Assembly: GCF_027922425.1 (NCBI RefSeq)
Contig: NZ_BSFQ01000034.1
Location: forward strand, 1-64,000
DNA from: Pseudonocardia halophobica
GTDB taxonomy: Bacteria > Actinomycetota > Actinomycetes > Mycobacteriales > Pseudonocardiaceae
Reading direction: 5' to 3'
DNA length: 64,000 nt
Within the stretch, counting starts at the first letter, position 1. Each line of letters begins with the position of its first letter. Shown here one piece after another: positions 52,108 to 59,286 of this stretch. The notes beneath the pieces were generated by a model. It ran no database searches, was not told the DNA's origin, and saw nothing but the letters and a program-made list of their open reading frames with translations. A program made the translations under genes and the position numbers.

Positions 52108-52641
52108 CTACTGCCCCAGCTCGTCGAGGTGCTCGGGGACGGTGACCTGGCGGCGCACGTTCTCGTCGGGGAACACGAACCGGCGGAAGGCCCACCAGCG
52201 GAACGCCATGCCGACGAGCGTGCCGAGGATCTGCCCGCTGACGAAGTCCGCGACCTCCTGGGCGAGCAGCGACACCTCGGGCACCTGCAGGTGGAACAGG
52301 TAGCGCGAGGCGGCGAGCGGCGCGGAGTACATCGCCACCCCGAGGCCGCTGACGACGAAGAACAGCAGCGCCTCGTGATGACGCTCACGGCCGCCGCGGG
52401 TCCGGAAGGACCACTCGCGGTTCATGACGTACGACACGATGGTGGCCACCAGCACTGCCATGATCTTGGCGGTGAGCGGCTTGGTGTCCAGCACCGTGGT
52501 CTTCAGGACCAGGAAGACCACCGTGTCGATCACCCACGTCGCCCCGCCGACGATCGCGAACTTCAGCAGCTCCCGGTGCTTGATGGCGATGCCGCGGAAG
52601 GGCTCGGGGATGAGCGCCAGCGTCGTCTCGACCAGGGACAC
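52108..52641 (-). CDS. GtrA-family membrane protein
   Basis: A 177-residue protein with four predicted helices, including FAIVGGATWVIDTVVFLVL and IMAVLVATIVSYVMNREWSF. Members translocate lipid-linked sugars or support arabinogalactan/teichoic acid decoration; M. tuberculosis has Rv3277 in this place, between the PH gene and purK. GTG 52641 precedes the conserved start. Divergent from purK across an 82-bp gap. Confidence 0.88.
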   Translation of the reverse strand: MSLVETTLALIPEPFRGIAIKHRELLKFAIVGGATWVIDTVVFLVLKTTVLDTKPLTAKIMAVLVATIVSYVMNREWSFRTRGGRERHHEALLFFVVSGLGVAMYSAPLAASRYLFHLQVPEVSLLAQEVADFVSGQILGTLVGMAFRWWAFRRFVFPDENVRRQVTVPEHLDELGQ

Positions 52642-52723
52642 TCGATCGATCGTGCCAGAGCCACGCAGCGCACCGGCGTCCGGCCCGGGTCTCCCGCGTG
52701 TCGGTGGGTAGGCTTCTCCGACC

Positions 52724-53959
52724 GTGAGCACCTCTGCACCGCGCCGGGACTTCCCGGTCGTCGGGATGGTCGGCGGGGGCCAGCTGGCCCGGATGACGCA
52801 CCAGGCCGCGATCGGGCTGGGCCAGTCGCTGCGGGTCCTGGCCGTCAAGCCGGACGAGCCCGCGCCCCTCGTCGCGCCGGACGTCGTGCCGGGAGGGGCG
52901 GACGACCTCGCCGCGCTCGAGGCGCTCGCGGTCGGCTGCGACGCTTTGACGTTCGACCACGAGGGCGTGCCGCAGGAGCACCTGCGCGCGCTGGTCGCGA
53001 ACGGCGTGCCGGTGCGGCCGCACCCCGACGCCCTGCAGCACGCCCAGGACAAGCTCGTCATGCGCCGTCGGCTCTCGGCGATGGGGCTCCCGGTGCCGGC
53101 CTTCGCCGAGATCACCACGCCCGAGCAGGTCGACGCGTTCGCCGCCGAGCACGGCTGGCCGGTCGTCCTCAAGGCCGCCCGCGGCGGGTACGATGGCCGC
53201 GGCGTCTGGTTCCTGCGCGACGCGGATCCCGATCTCGTCCGCGAGCTGCTGGCCGCCGGCACCCCGCTGCTGGCCGAGGAGGCCGTCACCATGCGCCGCG
53301 AGCTGGCCGCGCAGGTCGCGCGCTCGCCGTTCGGGCAGGCCGCCGCGTGGCCCGTCGTCGAGACGGTGCAGGAGGCCGGCCAGTGCGTCGAGGTCCTGGC
53401 GCCCGCGCCGGACCTGGCCGAGGAGCGTGCACTCGAGGCCCAGTCGCTCGCCCTGCGGATCGCGCAGGAGCTCGACGTCACCGGGCTGCTGGCCGTCGAG
53501 CTGTTCGAGACCGACTCCGGGCTCGTGATCAACGAGCTGGCGATGCGCCCGCACAACTCCGGGCACTGGACGATCGAGGGCGCCCGGACGTCGCAGTTCG
53601 AACAGCACCTCCGCGCGGTGCTCGACTACCCGCTGGGCACGACCACGATGACCGCGCCGGTCGTCGTCATGGCCAACGTGCTCGGCGCGGACCGCACGCC
53701 GGAGATGAGCGTCGACGAGCGCATCCACCACCTCTTCGCCCGGTTCCCGGACGTCAAGGTCCACCTCTACGGGAAGGGCGAGCGGCCGTTGCGGAAGGTC
53801 GGGCACGTCAACGTCCTCGGCACCGACCTCGCCGAGACCCGGCGCAAGGCCGTCCTCGCCGCGCAGTGGCTGTCCACCGCGGAGTGGACGGACGGCTGGT
53901 CGGTCCACGACGGGGCCGCGGCGGCCGGAGCTCCCACCGAGGCGGGAGCACGGGTGTGA
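52724..53959 (+). CDS. purK: N5-carboxyaminoimidazole ribonucleotide synthase
   Basis: A 411-residue ATP-grasp enzyme that makes N5-CAIR from AIR, ATP and bicarbonate. MVGGGQLARMTHQAA at the N-terminus, FDHEGVPQEHLRAL, the ATP-grasp stretch WPVVLKAARGGYDGRG, and the C-terminal INELAMRPHNSGHWTIEG are diagnostic. Its stop overlaps the purE start by 4 nt (GTGA), so both are translated together. Confidence 0.95.
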   Translation: MSTSAPRRDFPVVGMVGGGQLARMTHQAAIGLGQSLRVLAVKPDEPAPLVAPDVVPGGADDLAALEALAVGCDALTFDHEGVPQEHLRALVANGVPVRPHPDALQHAQDKLVMRRRLSAMGLPVPAFAEITTPEQVDAFAAEHGWPVVLKAARGGYDGRGVWFLRDADPDLVRELLAAGTPLLAEEAVTMRRELAAQVARSPFGQAAAWPVVETVQEAGQCVEVLAPAPDLAEERALEAQSLALRIAQELDVTGLLAVELFETDSGLVINELAMRPHNSGHWTIEGARTSQFEQHLRAVLDYPLGTTTMTAPVVVMANVLGADRTPEMSVDERIHHLFARFPDVKVHLYGKGERPLRKVGHVNVLGTDLAETRRKAVLAAQWLSTAEWTDGWSVHDGAAAAGAPTEAGARV

Positions 53960-54462
53960 GCGCCCGCGTCGGCGTAATCATGGGCAGCGACTCGGACTGG
54001 CCGGTCATGGAGGCCGCCGGGACCGCCCTCGCCGAGTTCGACGTCGAGTACGAGGTCGGCGTGTACTCCGCGCACCGCACCCCGCAGCGGATGCTCGACT
54101 ACGCCCGGGACGCCGCGGGCCGCGGGATCCAGGTGATCATCGCCGGGGCCGGTGGCGCCGCCCACCTGCCCGGCATGGTCGCCGCCGCGACCCCGCTGCC
54201 GGTGATCGGCGTGCCGGTGCCGTTGAAGGTGCTCGACGGGCTCGACTCGCTGCTGTCGATCGTGCAGATGCCCGCCGGCGTACCGGTCGCGACGGTCGCG
54301 GTGGGCAACGCGCGCAACGCCGGCCTGCTCGCCGTGCGGATCCTCGCCGCGGCCGATCCGGAGCTGCGGGCGCGGATGGAGAGCTTCCAGTCCGCGCTCG
54401 AGGAGATGGTGCTGCAGAAGGACGCGGCGCTGCGCGAGAAGGCCTCCGGGCCGGGCTCCTGA
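53956..54462 (+). CDS. purE: N5-carboxyaminoimidazole ribonucleotide mutase
   Basis: A 168-residue class I PurE that converts N5-CAIR to CAIR. GVIMGSDSDWPVMEAA near the start, SAHRTPQRMLDYAR and AGAGGAAHLPGMVAA with VGVPVPLKVLDG-like VIGVPVPLKVLDGLD are typical. Overlaps purK by 4 nt. The candidate structured RNA lies downstream. Confidence 0.95.
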   Translation: MSARVGVIMGSDSDWPVMEAAGTALAEFDVEYEVGVYSAHRTPQRMLDYARDAAGRGIQVIIAGAGGAAHLPGMVAAATPLPVIGVPVPLKVLDGLDSLLSIVQMPAGVPVATVAVGNARNAGLLAVRILAAADPELRARMESFQSALEEMVLQKDAALREKASGPGS

Positions 54463-54541
54463 TCACACTCCCCAATTTCGTGGCGCGCGGCCGCCCCGCA
54501 GTCGTAGGGTGGCGGTACACGAGAAGGGAGGTGGTCCGACG

Positions 54542-54580
54542 TTGATTAGCGACAGGACTCGTGAGGTGGCTGTCCGCTAG
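54542..54580 (+). CDS. Twelve-residue ORF inside the candidate RNA
   Basis: A TTG-started frame of 12 codons (MISDRTREVAVR) ends in TAG. GGGAGG lies 10 nt upstream. The frame overlaps a 9-bp stem, so ribosome movement could open the RNA fold, as in leader-peptide control. No downstream gene lies on the same strand before the terminator, so the effect would be on the RNA itself or in trans. Confidence 0.45.
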   Translation: MISDRTREVAVR

Positions 54581-54691
54581 GCACCAACAGGACGTCTTCC
54601 TGACGGCCAGTGGAAGCCGGTAGGTGCCGGCGAATCCCAGGCGGTCACCAGTGTTCCCCGGGCCCGAGCCCAGTCCAGCTCGGCGTGCGCT

Positions 54692-54707
54692 CCCCGTTCC
54701 GACGGGG
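54692..54707. terminator. Six-bp hairpin with TCCG loop closing the candidate RNA
   Basis: CCCCGT and ACGGGG flank TCCG, followed by TTG. It lies between the candidate RNA (plus) and the 3' end of the DUF1801 gene (minus), so it may end both. Confidence 0.5.
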
Positions 54708-54741
54708 TTGCGGCCCGGGGATCACTCATGTCCGGGGGCCG

Positions 54742-55149
54742 TCAGACCCCGGCCGCGTCCCGCGGGCCCATGCCCGCCGCCTCCGCCACCAGCTCGCGGA
54801 GCACCTGCTCGTCCACCTTCCCGAGCGCGGTGAACCGCACGCACGACTTCCCGATCGACGCCCCCGGTAGCCGGTCGGCGTAGGTCTCGGCCAGGTACCG
54901 GCCGTCGACCGCACAGAGCACGTAGAGCGAGAGGTACCGCTTCTGCGCGGCCAGCCCGATCAGCGCGGCCTCGCCCTCCCGCCCCGTGGCGTAGCGGTAG
55001 CGGAAGGGGCCGTAGCCCAGCATCCCGCGCTGCACCACACGGTCGAGGCCCGGCGCCTCCTCGCGGATCAGGGCGTCGAGGGCCCGGACGTCCGCGCGGC
55101 GCTTCTCGTCGACGGCGTCGAGGTACTCGTCGGGGCTCATCTCGCTCAC
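54742..55149 (-). CDS. DUF1801 family protein
   Basis: A 135-residue single-domain protein of the DUF1801/YdhG-like group. Visible features: the start DEYLDAVDEKRRADVRALDAL, quoted in part, the fold centre MLGYGPFRYRYATG, LSLYVLCAVDGRYL and the end SCVRFTALGKVDEQVL. Biochemical function is unknown. It is not an operon partner of the next TetR gene's divergent target but lies on the same strand 47 bp after it. Confidence 0.85.
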   Translation of the reverse strand: MSEMSPDEYLDAVDEKRRADVRALDALIREEAPGLDRVVQRGMLGYGPFRYRYATGREGEAALIGLAAQKRYLSLYVLCAVDGRYLAETYADRLPGASIGKSCVRFTALGKVDEQVLRELVAEAAGMGPRDAAGV

Positions 55150-55196
55150 CGGGTGATCGTGGCGTACCCGCCCGGACCGGGAATCGGCCGTCCGGC

Positions 55197-55877
55197 TCAG
55201 CTGGTGCGGCGTTCCAGCGAGCGGGCCGCGCGCTCCAGCCGGCGCGCCACCTGCTCCAGGTCCGGCGCCTGCTCCAGCGGCAGCATGCCGGCGACCTTGC
55301 GGAAGTGCGCCCGGCAGGCCTCGGTGCCCCCGGCCGTGCCGCCGTCGGCCAGCCAGCGGCGCAGGGCCTGGTTGTGCGCGGCGACGACCGCCGCCCCGGT
55401 GACGGCCGCGCGCAGGTCCCCGTCCTCGACGTCGGCGAGCCGCGCCGCCAGCTCCTTGGTGAACAGCCGCCGGTAGCGGTGCACCATGGCCGCCTCCCGG
55501 TCGCGCAGCGCGGGCACCTCGTGGACCAGCGCGAACCGCTTCCGGGCGGTTCCCGGGTCGGACAGGTAGAGGTCGAACACCGTCTCCCCGGCCCGCAGCA
55601 CCACCGACAGCAGCGGCTCGGTGGGGTGCGCGGTCGCGAAGACCTCGGCGATCCGGGCGAGCCCGAGCTCGTGGTCGGGGGAGACCGCGTCCTCCTTGCC
55701 CTTGAAGTACCGGAAGAAGGTCCGGCGCCCGACGCCGGCGGCGGCCGCGATGTCGTCGACCGTCGTGTCGTCGTAGCCCCGCGCGGTGAACAGGTCCACC
55801 GCCGCCGTGACGAGGTCGCGACGCACCTCCGCGCGCCCCTCGGCCGAACGGCCGCGGCGCGAAGTGACGTTGGACAT
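55197..55877 (-). CDS. TetR-family regulator divergent from fadE25
   Basis: A 226-residue regulator. Helix-turn-helix region: FTARGYDDTTVDDIAAAAGV and RRTFFRYFKGKEDAV at ~28-62. C-terminal half is helical with AALRDREAAMVHRYRR-like LRDREAAMVHRYRRLF. Start ATG 55877 is preceded by TACCCT at ~15 nt, so the message may be nearly leaderless. It is divergent from fadE25 over a 86-bp region with a palindrome and is the natural candidate to repress it in response to an acyl-CoA. Confidence 0.88.
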   Translation of the reverse strand: MSNVTSRRGRSAEGRAEVRRDLVTAAVDLFTARGYDDTTVDDIAAAAGVGRRTFFRYFKGKEDAVSPDHELGLARIAEVFATAHPTEPLLSVVLRAGETVFDLYLSDPGTARKRFALVHEVPALRDREAAMVHRYRRLFTKELAARLADVEDGDLRAAVTGAAVVAAHNQALRRWLADGGTAGGTEACRAHFRKVAGMLPLEQAPDLEQVARRLERAARSLERRTS

Positions 55878-55899
55878 GGCACGGAGGGTAGCAGGGGCG

Positions 55900-55929
55900 T
55901 TGTTATGTGGCACGGAGTGCCGTTAGAGT
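55900..55929 (+). promoter_or_regulatory. fadE25 promoter with palindromic operator
   Basis: TTGTTA (55900) and TAGAGT (55924) are spaced by 18 nt on the plus strand. Between them lies the palindrome GGCAC-GGA-GTGCC (55909-55921). A TetR dimer bound there would block the polymerase; the minus-strand promoter of the tetR gene (TACCCT) is within 30 nt. Confidence 0.5.
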
Positions 55930-55963
55930 GGACGCACCCGGACACACCGACGTGGGAGAAGAG

Positions 55964-57121
55964 ATGCTGAACGCCGAGTTCGACGCCTACCGGCTGAGCG
56001 AGGAGCACGAGGCCCTCCGCGACGCCGTGCGTGCGCTCGCCGAGAAGGAGATCGCGCCGCACGCCGCGGAGGTGGACGAGCAGGCGCGCTTCCCCCACGA
56101 GGCCAAGGACGCGCTGGTCAAGGCCGGTTTCCAGGCCGTGCACATCCCCGAGGAGTACGGCGGGCAGGGGGCCGACGAGCTGGCCGCCTGCATCGTGATC
56201 GAGGAGGTCGCGCGGGTGTGCGCGTCGTCGTCGCTCATCCCGGCGGTCAACGGCCTGGGCTCGGTCCCGATCCTGCTCTCGGCCTCCGAGGAGCTGAAGA
56301 AGCAGGTCCTGCCGTCGATCGCCGCCGGCGAGGCGATGATCAGCTATGCGCTGTCCGAGCGCGAGGCGGGGTCCGACGCGGCCTCGATGAAGACCCGCGC
56401 CCGCCGTGACGGCGACGACTGGGTCCTCAACGGCACCAAGTGCTGGATCACCAACGCCGGCGAGTCCACCTGGTACACGGTCATGGCCGTGACCGACCCG
56501 GAGAAGAAGGCCAACGGCATCTCCGCGTTCGTGGTGCACAAGGACGACCCGGGCTTCGAGGTCGGCCCGAAGGAGCGCAAGCTCGGCATCGCCGGCTCGC
56601 CGACGCGGGAGATCTACTTCCAGGACTGCCGCATCCCCGGTGACCGGATCATCGGCGCCGAGGGCACGGGCTTCAAGACCGCGCTCGCCACGCTCGACCA
56701 CACCCGCCCGACGATCGGCGCGCAGGCCGTCGGCATCGCGCAGGGCGCGCTCGACCAGGCGATCGCGTACATCAAGGAGCGCAAGCAGTTCGGCAAGGCG
56801 ATCGCCGACTTCCAGGGCATCCAGTTCATGGTCGCCGACATGGCGATGAAGGTGGAGGCCGCGCGGCAGCTCGTCTACGTCGCGACCTCGCGCGCCGAGC
56901 GCGGCGAGAAGAACCTCGGCTTCATCTCGTCGGCCGCCAAGTGCCTGGCCTCGGACACCGCGATGCAGGTGACGGTCGACGCCGTGCAGCTCCTGGGCGG
57001 CGCGGGCTTCACCAGGGACTTCCCGGTGGAGCGGATGATGCGCGACGCGAAGATCACGCAGATCTACGAGGGCACCAACCAGGTGCAGCGCATGGTGATG
57101 GCGCGCTCCCTGCTCCGCTGA
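55964..57121 (+). CDS. fadE25: Acyl-CoA dehydrogenase (FadE25-like)
   Basis: A 385-residue FAD enzyme that makes the 2,3-double bond in acyl-CoA. ALSEREAGSDAASMKT, CWITNAGESTWYTVM and the catalytic-base region IYEGTNQVQR (Glu ~367) are diagnostic; GGAGFTRDFPVERMMRDAKI is the conserved FAD/dimer part, quoted in part. Substrates could be short or branched chain. GGGAGAAG precedes ATG 55964. M. tuberculosis has fadE25 next to purE. Confidence 0.94.
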   Translation: MLNAEFDAYRLSEEHEALRDAVRALAEKEIAPHAAEVDEQARFPHEAKDALVKAGFQAVHIPEEYGGQGADELAACIVIEEVARVCASSSLIPAVNGLGSVPILLSASEELKKQVLPSIAAGEAMISYALSEREAGSDAASMKTRARRDGDDWVLNGTKCWITNAGESTWYTVMAVTDPEKKANGISAFVVHKDDPGFEVGPKERKLGIAGSPTREIYFQDCRIPGDRIIGAEGTGFKTALATLDHTRPTIGAQAVGIAQGALDQAIAYIKERKQFGKAIADFQGIQFMVADMAMKVEAARQLVYVATSRAERGEKNLGFISSAAKCLASDTAMQVTVDAVQLLGGAGFTRDFPVERMMRDAKITQIYEGTNQVQRMVMARSLLR

Positions 57122-57130
57122 CCAGCCGCA

Positions 57131-57228
57131 CTATGGAACCATAATGCGCATAATCCAGGGTGATGAGCGCATTATGGTTCCATAATGCGCTCATTTCTGG
57201 CTCCTGAACGCATTATGGTTCCATAACG
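57131..57228. repeat. AT-rich palindromic repeat, three copies
   Basis: Copies of the palindrome CATTATGG-TT-CCATAATG lie at 57132-57149 (half plus), 57167-57190 (full 24 bp) and 57209-57228. They sit between convergent fadE25 and ilvA, and are strikingly AT-rich in a GC-rich genome. They could form cruciforms or a bidirectional terminator. Confidence 0.8.
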
Positions 57229-57232
57229 CTCG

Positions 57233-58492
57233 TCAGAGGATGAAGCGGAACAGCGGGGAGTCCGGGGGGATCGGCTCGATCTGCGGCGGCGAGGCCTCCA
57301 TGCGGGCCAGCAGCGGCTCCAGGTCGGCCGGGTCGCCCAGCTCGATCCCGACGAGTGCGGGGCCCGTCTCCCGGTTGCTGCGCTTGACGTACTCGAAGAG
57401 CGTGATGTCGTCGTCCGGCCCGAGGACGTCGTCGAGGAAGCGGCGCAGCGCGCCCGGCTCCTGCGGGAACTCCACCAGGAAGTAGTGCTTGCGGCCCTCC
57501 CACACGAGGGCGCGTTCGACGATGTCGGCGTAGCGGCTGACGTCGTTGTTGCCGCCGGAGAGCAGACACACCGTGCTCGAGCCGCGCGGGATGTCCAGCT
57601 GGCCGAGCGCCGCCGGGGCGAGCGCGCCCGCGGGCTCGGCGATGATCCCGTCGCTCTGGTAGAGCGCGAGCATCTCGACGCAGATCCGGCCCTCGTCCAC
57701 GGCGTCGACCGCGATCGACGCCTCGCGCACGATCGGGAACGTGGTCTCACCGACCCGGCGCACCGCGGCGCCGTCGACGAACGGCTCGACCTCCGCCAGC
57801 GTGGTCGGCTCGCCCTTCGTCAGGGCCGCGGCCATGCTCGCGGCGCCGGCCGGCTCGACGCCGATCACGCGGACGTCGGGGTGCCGTTCGCGCAGGTAGA
57901 CGAGGGTGCCGGCGAGCAGCCCGCCCCCGCCGACCGGGACGATGATCTGGTCCGGCGGGTCCGCGAGCTGGCTGAGCACCTCGCGGACGACCGTGCCCTG
58001 GCCGGCCACGGTGCGGGGGTCGTCGAAGGCGGGGACGAGGGTGGCGCCGGTCTGCTCGGCGTCGGCGGCGGCGGCCGCGGCGGCGTCGTCGTACGTGTTG
58101 CCGACGACCACGACCTCCACGACCTTGCCGCCCAGCCGCGCGACCCGGTCCCGCTTCTGCCGCGGGGTGGTGCGGGGCAGGTAGACCCGGGCCGTGACGT
58201 GCAGCCGCGCACAGGCGAACGCGACGCCCTGGGCGTGGTTCCCGGCGGACGCGCACACCACCCCGCGCTCGCGTTCCTCCGGCGAGAGCTGCGCGATCAG
58301 GTTGTAGGCGCCGCGGATCTTGTAGGAGCGGACCGGCTGCAGGTCCTCGCGCTTGAGCCACACCTCGCCGCCGACGGCGTCGGACAGCCGCGCCGAGAGC
58401 TGCAGCGGGCTCGGCCCGATCACCGCGCGCAACCGCCCCGCCGCCGCGTCGACGTCGGAGGCGGTCACGCTCTGGGCGGGGGCGCTGGTCAT
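57233..58492 (-). CDS. ilvA: Threonine ammonia-lyase (threonine dehydratase), biosynthetic type
   Basis: A 419-residue PLP enzyme that makes 2-oxobutanoate from threonine for isoleucine. PLP Lys58 lies in SYKIRGAYN; ASAGNHAQGVAFAC and VGGGGLLAGTLVYL are phosphate-binding loops; the last ~95 residues form an ACT-like regulatory region (HYFLVEFPQEPGALRRFLDD) for feedback by isoleucine. ATG 58492. Its 2-oxobutanoate also links to propionyl-CoA metabolism. Confidence 0.93.
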   Translation of the reverse strand: MTSAPAQSVTASDVDAAAGRLRAVIGPSPLQLSARLSDAVGGEVWLKREDLQPVRSYKIRGAYNLIAQLSPEERERGVVCASAGNHAQGVAFACARLHVTARVYLPRTTPRQKRDRVARLGGKVVEVVVVGNTYDDAAAAAAADAEQTGATLVPAFDDPRTVAGQGTVVREVLSQLADPPDQIIVPVGGGGLLAGTLVYLRERHPDVRVIGVEPAGAASMAAALTKGEPTTLAEVEPFVDGAAVRRVGETTFPIVREASIAVDAVDEGRICVEMLALYQSDGIIAEPAGALAPAALGQLDIPRGSSTVCLLSGGNNDVSRYADIVERALVWEGRKHYFLVEFPQEPGALRRFLDDVLGPDDDITLFEYVKRSNRETGPALVGIELGDPADLEPLLARMEASPPQIEPIPPDSPLFRFIL

Positions 58493-58544
58493 CACCCCAC
58501 CGTAGCCAGCCCACCTGCGGGGCCCTCCCCGAGCCCGCCCGCCG

Positions 58545-59261
58545 TCACAGCCGGGCGGTGCACTTCTCCGTGTCGTACTTGCGCTCCAGGCGCCCCGCGT
58601 CGGCGTGGGCGACCTGGACGAGGGAGGCACCGGCGGCGAGGACGGCGAGCAGGCCGTCGACCAGGTCCTCGCGCGCGGACCAGTCCCGCGTCGACAGCAC
58701 CCGCTCCGAGCCGGAGAGCCCCAGCGCGGCGGCCCGCGCCGCCGCGCGGGCGGCCACCTCCGAGGCGGGCATGCCGTCGAGGGCGGGGGCGTCGGCGGGC
58801 ACCGGCTCCCAGGGCACGAACTCGTCGCCGTGCAGCCGGACCTCGGTGGCGAAGTCGATCACCCCGGACGGCAGGCCGTCGATCCCGCGGCCGAACGCGT
58901 CGAGGGACAGGGCGACCACCCCGCCCGACGGCTCGGCGGCGAGCGCGAGGTCGAGCCGCCCGGCGTCGCACAGCACGAGGTCCGCCTCGGCGGGCTCGCC
59001 GACCACCTCGGCCCCGCACGACCACGCCGCGAGCAGCACCGACGCCGTCTGCCAGTGCGCCGGCAGCAGCACGGCGACCCTGCCGCCCGGCTCGACGTCG
59101 CACTCGTCGCGCAGCAGGTTGGCGGCCTTCGCCACCCAGTTCGCCGTGGTGACCGCGGACAGCTCGATCCGCTCGCCGGTGGCGTCGTCGTAGAAGGTGA
59201 TCAGTGGCCGCGCCGGGGCGGCGGCGAGGATCGGGTCGAGCAGGGTGGCGGTCAGCGACAC
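58545..59261 (-). CDS. TIGR03089 family protein (Rv3268-like)
   Basis: A 238-residue protein with weak resemblance to the N-terminal half of AMP-forming acyl-CoA synthetases (AANLLRDECDVEPGGRVAV, LPAHWQTASVLLAAWSCGA) but far too short and without the AMP-binding signature. It is a conserved actinobacterial protein of unknown role next to LCP ligases (M. tuberculosis Rv3268 beside Rv3267). GTG 59261 follows GAAGGACG. It starts 25 bp after the LCP gene's stop. Confidence 0.87.
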   Translation of the reverse strand: MSLTATLLDPILAAAPARPLITFYDDATGERIELSAVTTANWVAKAANLLRDECDVEPGGRVAVLLPAHWQTASVLLAAWSCGAEVVGEPAEADLVLCDAGRLDLALAAEPSGGVVALSLDAFGRGIDGLPSGVIDFATEVRLHGDEFVPWEPVPADAPALDGMPASEVAARAAARAAALGLSGSERVLSTRDWSAREDLVDGLLAVLAAGASLVQVAHADAGRLERKYDTEKCTARL

Positions 59262-59286
59262 GGACGTCCTTCGCGGGTACGGGCGA

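Larger units (their letters stand above)
54520..54710 (+). ncRNA. Candidate structured RNA with a 12-codon ORF, downstream of purE
   Basis: No protein gene fits here, but the region is rich in coherent stems. Within the mini-ORF, TAGCGACAG (54547-54555) pairs with CTGTCCGCTA (54570-54579) with one bulge. Next, GGCACC (54580-54585) pairs with GGTGCC (54623-54628), enclosing CAGGA/TCCTG (54588-54602) and CGGC/GCCG (54604-54619), a three-way junction. A competing hairpin GCCGG/CCGGC (616-631 of the 54 kb) would break that junction. CCGAGC/GCTCGG follows, then a terminator-like stem at 54692. A TAGGGT box lies at 54505. The class is not recognised. Confidence 0.5.

Noticed and set aside
54600..54660. 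Similarity to a cobalamin riboswitch
   Set aside because: Only fragments such as GGAAGCCGGT match; the block order and B12 box are wrong, and no B12-related gene follows.
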